The notes below the pieces were generated by a model. That model was given only the letters and a program-made list of their open reading frames with translations. It ran no database searches and was not told the DNA's origin. This document shows, one piece after another, positions 55,872 through 64,000 of a stretch of 64,000 nucleotides of DNA; positions within the stretch are counted from its first letter, which is position 1; every line of letters starts with the position of its first letter. Both the position numbers and the translations under genes were made by a program. The stretch covers positions 90,830 to 154,829 of the forward strand of contig RXJD01000008.1 in the NCBI GenBank assembly GCA_003987775.1. Reading direction: 5' to 3'. This DNA is from Mycobacterium sp. (GTDB lineage Bacteria; Actinomycetota; Actinomycetes; Mycobacteriales; Mycobacteriaceae).

Positions 55872-57464
55872 TCAAATCAATCCACGGTCGATGGCCGCGA
55901 GACTGGCCTGCGTGCGGTTGTTGACGCCCAACTTCGCATAGATCCGCTCGACGTGATTGCGGGCGGTCTTCTCGGCGATGAACAACTGAGTGGCGATCTC
56001 CCGGTTCGACCGGCCCTGCGCGACGAGCCGCAGGACCTCCACTTCCCGGGCGGTGAGCCCCGCCGACCACGAGGCGCGCCGGGTGCTCCGGTGCCCGGCC
56101 GCGGCCAGGGCGGCTTCCACCGACTCGGCATCCAGGCGGCCCTCGCGCGCCTCCTGGCGCAGCTGAGCGGCGGCGGCGGCCGGATCCAGAGCGGCCCGGT
56201 TCGGGCGCGGCTCGAGCAATTGATGATAGGCCGCCACGGCAGCCAGCAGCCGGTCTTGCGGCGTCAGTTCGTTGCCGGAAAGCCCACGGGGAAAGCCGGA
56301 TCCGTCGATACGTTCCTCGTGCTTGGTGGCGACGGACACCACCGACTCCAGACCGTGGATCCGGCTCAGTATCCGCCCCGTCAGGTACGGGTACATCCGC
56401 ACCCGCTCCCATTCGGCGGTGCTCAACGGCCCCTTCTTCTCCCAGATCTGATTGGAGACCCCCAGTCTGCCGAGACCCTGGACCAGGCCCGCACGGTACA
56501 AACGGGTGATATCGGCCGGGGGCATCCGGCAGTGCCGGGCCGCCGCGGCCGCGAGGTCGGCGACACCGCGGGAGTAACCCGGCGAGCAGGGACACTTCAA
56601 GTCGACGAAATCCGCCATCGCCCTGAGTAATTCGTTGATCTCCTCAGCACCGATGATGCGGTCGCGATCCGGCGCCTGCGCCAGAGCCGCGGTCCACACA
56701 TCGATTTCGAGGAGCCCGTCCACGATCGCGGCGGCATCGGCGATGAAGACATCGGCCACGGCGGGGCTGAACTGTGTGCCACGCCGGGCCCGGGCGATCT
56801 CGAGCGCCTGGTCCAGGCCGCCCGTGCGCAGGTGGACCTCGATGACATCGGACAGGTGGACTACGTGTATTTCGAGCGGAATCTCTTCTTCCCGAGCACC
56901 ATTCGGCATCCCCCGGCCGTCCCAGCGCTCGAAGATGTACGCCAGCGCCGTTGCGACGTCACTGTCGAGTCCGATCCGGTCAGACAGCACCCCGGCCGAA
57001 CTGCAGTGCGAACTGATGAGATTAGCCACCTGATTGCGCGCGGTGAGCAGGAAGGCCGCCGAACGCAGGCCGCGTTCCCACACCGGCAGCCCGCGCCCCA
57101 CGTGACTGACCATGAGACGCAGGAACGGCAGGCCGGCCATGTCCACCCCGTAGGTGTCGGCACGGAAGGCGATGTCGTCACCGAACAGCGCCGAGAGCTC
57201 ATGGGAATCGGCGTGACACCCGATCCAGCCCACCAGGTTGGCGTAGTACACCGTCGCGCGCTGCCGCGCGTCCAGGCCCATCCGGTCGGCAATGCGAGTC
57301 GCGATCAGGGTGGACCGCAGCATGTGTTCCATCGGCTGACCCAGACCGAGGTCGATCGCCAGCGAGATGGCCGCCAGCAACTCGGCCTTGCGCAGGCCTT
57401 TCGGCGGGTCGTGCAGCGTCGGGTGCACGACCTCATTCTGCACTTTCTGGGGCAGTTGCCCCAT
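55872..57464 (-). CDS. HD-GYP/LuxR hybrid regulator
   Basis: 530 residues. Two HD-GYP-like units: a degenerate one ([12 protein letters not shown], about 173-185) and one nearer consensus ([17 protein letters not shown], about 385-402). A LuxR/GerE HTH ends the protein ([51 protein letters not shown]). No receiver domain. It may sense a nucleotide or phospho-signal and regulate transcription directly. The gene is divergent from a class III cyclase with only 34 bp between start codons, and a palindrome overlaps its ATG. Confidence 0.85.
   Translation of the reverse strand: MGQLPQKVQNEVVHPTLHDPPKGLRKAELLAAISLAIDLGLGQPMEHMLRSTLIATRIADRMGLDARQRATVYYANLVGWIGCHADSHELSALFGDDIAFRADTYGVDMAGLPFLRLMVSHVGRGLPVWERGLRSAAFLLTARNQVANLISSHCSSAGVLSDRIGLDSDVATALAYIFERWDGRGMPNGAREEEIPLEIHVVHLSDVIEVHLRTGGLDQALEIARARRGTQFSPAVADVFIADAAAIVDGLLEIDVWTAALAQAPDRDRIIGAEEINELLRAMADFVDLKCPCSPGYSRGVADLAAAAARHCRMPPADITRLYRAGLVQGLGRLGVSNQIWEKKGPLSTAEWERVRMYPYLTGRILSRIHGLESVVSVATKHEERIDGSGFPRGLSGNELTPQDRLLAAVAAYHQLLEPRPNRAALDPAAAAAQLRQEAREGRLDAESVEAALAAAGHRSTRRASWSAGLTAREVEVLRLVAQGRSNREIATQLFIAEKTARNHVERIYAKLGVNNRTQASLAAIDRGLI
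57448..57463. promoter_or_regulatory. Palindrome overlapping the HD-GYP/LuxR start codon
   Basis: TGGGGCA-GT-TGCCCCA, perfect 7-bp arms, covering the start codon of the LuxR-type gene and lying 36 bp from the cyclase start. Candidate autoregulatory operator, or an mRNA hairpin masking the start. Confidence 0.4.
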
Positions 57465-57498
57465 GCGACTTCCCGGTTCGCCGGCCTACCCTCGGCCC

Positions 57499-58360
57499 AT
57501 GGTGACGGTGATCGAGCACAACCCCTGGCACAGCGTGCTGACCGAAGGGCATGCGTCGTTGGTCAAGGCGCGACGGGTGTTCCGTTATCTGCCCTCGGCG
57601 CCACGGTGCAAGCTGTGCAACAACCCGTTCGGCGGCCCTGCCGGGCGGGTGCTGGCCGTCGCCGGGTTCAGTCCGTCGCGCAAGAACCCCAACCTGTGCA
57701 GCCGTTGTTGCGACGCGCTTCCCGCAGGTGGTGCCGAGGTGGATGTCGCGGTGCTGTTCGCCGACGTCCGCGGGTCCACCGCCCTGGGACAGCGCGGTGC
57801 GGCGACGCACTTCGCGGCGCTGCTCAACCGGTTCTACCACGCTGCGACGCACACGCTGCTGCGTCATGACGCGGTGATCGACAAGCTGATCGGCGACGAG
57901 GTGATGGCCTTCTTCGTTCGCGGCATCAGCGGTCCGGGGTACCGCAGCCAGGCCGTCGCGGCCGGGGTAGAGCTGTTGGAAGCGGTCGGTTATGGCAGCG
58001 ACCGCGGCGCTTGGCTGGAGTTGGGTGTGGCGGTCAACGCCGGCGTCGCGTACGTCGGCAACGTCGGTGGCGCCGTCGTCGACTTCACCGCGCTGGGTGA
58101 TCCGGTCAACGTCGCCGCACGCATGCAGCAGCACGCTGCCGGCGGAGAGTTGCTCGTCGCTGCCGGAGTGGCCGACGAGCGCGTCGGGACGGCTCCGCGT
58201 CGCCCCCTGAACCTGCGGGGGCACGCTGCGCCGGTCGACGCGTTCGTGCTGGGGGCTGAGCCCGCGCCCGGTTGCTCGAACGTGCAGCCAGCCGCACGTT
58301 CGGCGTCGAGCGTGCGGCCAGCTTCACACTCGGCGCCGCGCATGGCGCCGATCCCGGACG

Positions 58361-58374
<14 letters not shown>
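57499..58374 (+). CDS. Class III adenylate/guanylate cyclase with Cys4 motif
   Basis: 291 residues. The N-terminal half has a zinc-ribbon-like set, Cys37-x2-Cys40 and Cys67-x2-Cys70 (plus Cys71). The cyclase domain (about 80-225) has both metal aspartates, Asp89 ([11 protein letters not shown]) and Asp133 (IGDEVMAFF), the substrate lysine (Lys129) and the transition-state Asn/Arg in GDPVNVAAR, so it should be active. The C-terminal 40 residues are low complexity. TACCCT (57487-57492) ends 6 bases before the ATG, fitting leaderless transcription. Divergent from the HD-GYP/LuxR gene. Confidence 0.88.
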
Positions 58375-61210
<2,836 letters not shown>

Positions 61211-61287
61211 AGCTTTGTTCCCCTGTTGGGTAGGAGTCTTTCAGGCGACCCCCATCCTAGGTGACGGGGTGATCAGGCCAGGCTGAG

Positions 61288-61980
61288 TCAGGCCAGCCGA
61301 ATCAAGCCGTAGTCGTAAGCGTGCCGGCGATAGACCACCGAAGGCCGTTCCGTCTCCTTGTCGAAGAACAGGAAGAAGTCGTGCCCGACGAGTTCCATCT
61401 CGTAGAGCGCGTCGTCGACCGACATCGGCTTGGCGGGGTGTTCCTTGGTGCGCACCACCTTGCCCGGCTCGTGGTCCTTGTGCTCCAAGTCGGCGCCCAC
61501 GTGGTCATGCGCATCCGCCGGCTCGGCGTTGAACGCCTTGTCCAGTGGCGGCAGCACCGCGGTGGCCTCGGCCAGCGACACCGGCGTCTTGTCGCCGTAG
61601 TGCACCTTGCGGCGATCCTTGCCGCGGCGCAGGCGGTTCTCCAGCTTGGCGACGGCGGACTCCAGCGCGGCATAGAAACTGTCGGCGCAGGCCTCGCCGC
61701 GCACCACCGGTCCCCGGCCGCGGGCGGTGATCTCTATGCGCTGACAGGCCTTGCGCTGGCGGCGGTTGCGTTCGTGGTCGAGCTCGACGTCGAAAAGGTA
61801 GATGGTCTTGTCTAATCGCTCGCAGCGCGCGAGCTTCTGCGAAACGTAGATGCGGAAATGGTCGGGTATCTCGACGTTGCGTCCCTTGAACACGATCTCG
61901 GCCTGGGCCGTTGGTTCGGCCTGGTCCCCGGTTCCGGTTGCATCGAGAACTTGCTCGGAATCCGCTGTGAGCCTTGGCAT
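61288..61980 (-). CDS. hpf: Long-form ribosome hibernation promoting factor
   Basis: 230 residues. N-terminal S30AE domain (about 25-130; VFKGRNVEIPDHFRIYVSQKLARCERLD) binds the decoding centre; the C-terminal domain (about 170-230; PMSVDDALYEMELVGHDFFLFF, then RPSVVYRRHAYDYGLI) mediates dimerisation. This long form makes 100S or hibernating 70S ribosomes in stress. ATG 61980 is preferred to TTG 61989. It lies 77 bp upstream of secA1 on the same strand. Confidence 0.92.
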   Translation of the reverse strand: MPRLTADSEQVLDATGTGDQAEPTAQAEIVFKGRNVEIPDHFRIYVSQKLARCERLDKTIYLFDVELDHERNRRQRKACQRIEITARGRGPVVRGEACADSFYAALESAVAKLENRLRRGKDRRKVHYGDKTPVSLAEATAVLPPLDKAFNAEPADAHDHVGADLEHKDHEPGKVVRTKEHPAKPMSVDDALYEMELVGHDFFLFFDKETERPSVVYRRHAYDYGLIRLA

Positions 61981-62206
61981 TCGTGACAACTCGTTTCTCT
62001 TTTCACGTCACACGCGACCTGCGTGCCGGCATTCAGATACGCGCGCCGACGGGGTTAGAGCGGTCTGCAGAAGCCACCGCCGCAGGCTGCCCGCCGGAGC
62101 AAGAGATCGTATTCTCACCTCCTACCGCGGGTGCTGCTGGTGCTGTCGACGTTAGCCCTTGTTCGCCTTAACGTGCCACCTAATTCGCAGACCTGTTGCG
62201 AGTTCT

Positions 62207-62839
62207 TCACGCGGCGGCGATAGCGAGGACCGCGGCGACCGGCACGCCGGCAGCGCACAGCACCCGAACGGACTCGCGCGACGTGGCGCCGGTGGTGATG
62301 ACGTCGTCCACGACCAGCACCTCGGTGGCCGGCCGGCGGCCGCGCAGCCGTACCCGGCCGGCGATGTTGCGTTCGCGGGCCGCGATGTCCAGGCCCACCG
62401 AGTCACGGGCCAGGGCCCGCATACGCAAGGCGCCGGTGACGGCGATGTCCGGGTTGGCCGCCACGGCGGCATCCGCGATCCGGGTGACGGGGTCCCCGCC
62501 CCGTCGCCGGGCCGCGGAGCGCCGGGTCGGTGCCGGCACGATCGTCAGCGGGGTGCTGACCATCCCCCAGCACCACAAACGGTGGATCCCGACGGCCAGG
62601 GCCTGCGCGAGAGGTAGCACGAGGTCGCTGCGGCCGCGCTCCTTGAGCGCCAGGATCGCCTGGCGCCGGACGCCGGTGTAGCGGCCGAGTGCGAAGACCG
62701 GTACTTCGGGATCGATGCGGGGACTGACCACCAGCGGTTCGCCGGGTTCCACGGCGAGTGCATTCGCGCAGGCCGGACACCATCGGGTGGCCGGGGCTCC
62801 GCAGCCGCCGCACTGCAGCGGCAGGACGAGGTCGAGCAT
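62207..62839 (-). CDS. ComF-family phosphoribosyltransferase-like protein (Rv3242c-like)
   Basis: 210 residues. N-terminal zinc-finger (CGGCGAPATRWCPAC) and a C-terminal phosphoribosyltransferase-type loop (EVLVVDDVITTGATSRES), the ComF/GntX architecture. ComF proteins aid DNA uptake in competent bacteria; in mycobacteria the role is unknown. ATG 62839 begins MLDLVLPLQCGGCG; the frame to 62896 is not typical. Separated from hpf by 226 bp in which I see no gene. Confidence 0.88.
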   Translation of the reverse strand: MLDLVLPLQCGGCGAPATRWCPACANALAVEPGEPLVVSPRIDPEVPVFALGRYTGVRRQAILALKERGRSDLVLPLAQALAVGIHRLWCWGMVSTPLTIVPAPTRRSAARRRGGDPVTRIADAAVAANPDIAVTGALRMRALARDSVGLDIAARERNIAGRVRLRGRRPATEVLVVDDVITTGATSRESVRVLCAAGVPVAAVLAIAAA

Positions 62840-63008
62840 CCAGTCAGTGTCGCCGCCGGGGGTGACAAGTCCGGACGGAGACCTACTTGTAACCAAACAC
62901 TGACCGACTTGCGTTCGCGCGCTTTCAGTTTCGCGCTGGTAGCGGCCCTACCATTCCAGCAGCGAAGGCTTATTACCCATCCGACTAATTAACCCTGGAG
63001 AGAAAGCC

Positions 63009-63905
63009 ATGCGGGCGGCGATCCGGTCTCTGCTGGTGTTCCTGGGCATCACTTCGACAGTGATGGCCGGGCACGCCGGCGTAACGCTGATGGCGGCGAG
63101 CAAGTCGAGCGGCTACGCCGACATCGTTGCGCTGCTGCCCGTGCGCGGCTCGGTGGTAGGTGTCGCACACCCCGTCGTGGTGACATTCGGCGGACCGGTG
63201 GCGAACCGCGAGGCCGTGGAGCATGCCATCGAAGTGACGTCGACACCCGCGATGAGCGGCAAGTTCGAGTGGCTGGACAGCAACGTCGTGCAGTGGGTGC
63301 CCGACCGGTTCTGGCCAGCGCACAGCACCGTGGCGCTCTCGGTGGGCGGTTTGCGCACGGAGTTCAAGACGGGCCCGGCCGTCGTCGGCGTCGCGGACAT
63401 CACCAACCACACGTTCACCGTGAGCATTGACGGGGTCGAGGCGGACACGCCGGCGCCGGCGCTGCCGGCGCCGCATCACCGCACGCACTTCGGCGAGCCG
63501 GGCGTGCTGCCTGCGTCCATGGGCAGGCCGGAATATGGAACGCCGGTGGGGACGTACAGCGTTCTCGCGAAGGACCGCTCGGTGATGATGGATTCGAGCA
63601 GCGTCGGCATCCCCGTCGACAACCCCGATGGTTACCGCCTGCAGGTCGACTATGCCGTACGCATCACCAACCACGGTCTGTACGTGCACTCGGCTCCGTG
63701 GGCGGTCAACGCGATGGGGGTCGACAACGTCAGCCACGGCTGCATCAGCCTGAGCCCCACCGACGCGGAGTGGTACTTCAATACGGTCCACGTCGGTGAC
63801 CCGGTGATCGTCAAAGAAGGCGTCCCGGCCGTGGACAGCGGCAAGGAAGCCGACCCGAAACCGCTGCAGCCGTCGACCCTGAATCCCGACCGGCCACCCA
63901 GCTAG
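63009..63905 (+). CDS. L,D-transpeptidase (YkuD domain)
   Basis: 298 residues. N-terminal hydrophobic segment (about 6-30) as Sec signal or anchor, an Ig-like domain (40-125, PVRGSVVGVAHPVVVTFGG) and a YkuD catalytic domain with YVHSAPW and VSHGCISLSP (Cys245). It makes 3-3 cross-links in peptidoglycan and is the target of carbapenems. The length and single Ig-like domain resemble the smaller mycobacterial Ldt proteins. GGAGAG lies 8 bases before ATG 63009. Its stop overlaps that of the convergent HNH gene in CTAG. Confidence 0.9.
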   Translation: MRAAIRSLLVFLGITSTVMAGHAGVTLMAASKSSGYADIVALLPVRGSVVGVAHPVVVTFGGPVANREAVEHAIEVTSTPAMSGKFEWLDSNVVQWVPDRFWPAHSTVALSVGGLRTEFKTGPAVVGVADITNHTFTVSIDGVEADTPAPALPAPHHRTHFGEPGVLPASMGRPEYGTPVGTYSVLAKDRSVMMDSSSVGIPVDNPDGYRLQVDYAVRITNHGLYVHSAPWAVNAMGVDNVSHGCISLSPTDAEWYFNTVHVGDPVIVKEGVPAVDSGKEADPKPLQPSTLNPDRPPS

Positions 63906-64000
63906 AAAGGCGGGGGTTCGTCGTCGGGTGGGCCGGTGGCGGTGATGCGGGCGTTGTGGTTGGCGCGGCGTTCGGCGGCGACGCGGGCGGCGCGGTCTTG
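63902..64000 (-). CDS. C-terminus of a 13E12-type HNH endonuclease family protein, 5' part missing
   Basis: The last 32 codons and stop of a gene entering from the right edge. The translation (QDRAARVAAERRANHNARIT, then ATGPPDDEPPPF and stop) has the Arg/Ala-rich helix and DEPPPF-type end of DUF222/HNH proteins of the mycobacterial 13E12 repeat family, which occur in many copies and may be mobile. Only the tail is visible, so the assignment is moderate. Confidence 0.6.
   Translation of the reverse strand, partial: QDRAARVAAERRANHNARITATGPPDDEPPPF

Overview
The window is mycobacterial chromosome, most likely from a non-tuberculous species. The evidence is high GC, WhiB1, PE and PPE proteins, SecA1, the SigH/RshA pair, PdtaS, and a gene backbone that follows the order I know from M. 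tuberculosis Rv3207c to Rv3242c. I cannot name the species from sequence alone.

Backbone block 1 (1-15996) holds a DUF3152 gene cut by the window edge, a TetR regulator, a DUF3107 protein, an MmpS-like membrane protein, a ferritin-like protein, the DEAD-box helicase RhlE, a membrane-anchored propeller protein, a ParA-like ATPase, the phosphatase/entC/GNAT operon, a lipid kinase, whiB1, pdtaS, a biotinyl-domain protein, a 24-residue ribosomal protein (bL37), rshA-sigH, an SDR and a YbaK-type deacylase. Later backbone blocks are SRAP-aroA-rsgA (31560-34629), desA3 with its reductase, ppk2 and a WS/DGAT-family gene (45820-52512), and secA1-hpf-comF (58361-62839).

Four accessory blocks interrupt this backbone. 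(A) 15974-31555: a fadD-phaC-phaZ operon for medium-chain polyhydroxyalkanoate with a divergent PucR-type regulator, a 3-hydroxyacyl-CoA dehydrogenase, a P450, a ferredoxin-PPE-PPE-PPE operon, a LysR regulator, an APS reductase, a NarK-type transporter and a small coiled-coil protein. (B) 34616-45782: an HxlR regulator divergent from a thiolase-DUF302 pair, a PE_PGRS-aspartic protease followed by an esterase, and an AraC-BVMO-GMC oxidoreductase-unknown-BKACE operon. (C) 52590-58374: a PhoD-like phosphatase, an ABCG-type transporter, and an HD-GYP/LuxR regulator divergent from a class III nucleotidyl cyclase. (D) 63009-64000: an L,D-transpeptidase and the tail of a 13E12-type HNH protein.

The genes suggest a carbon and redox theme: PHA storage and mobilisation, oxidation of a ketone or sterol-like compound, sulfate and nitrate use, and thiol/NO/copper sensing by SigH, WhiB1 and PdtaS. 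Many starts can be fixed by a TAnnnT -10 hexamer 6-8 bases before ATG or GTG, the pattern of leaderless mycobacterial genes.
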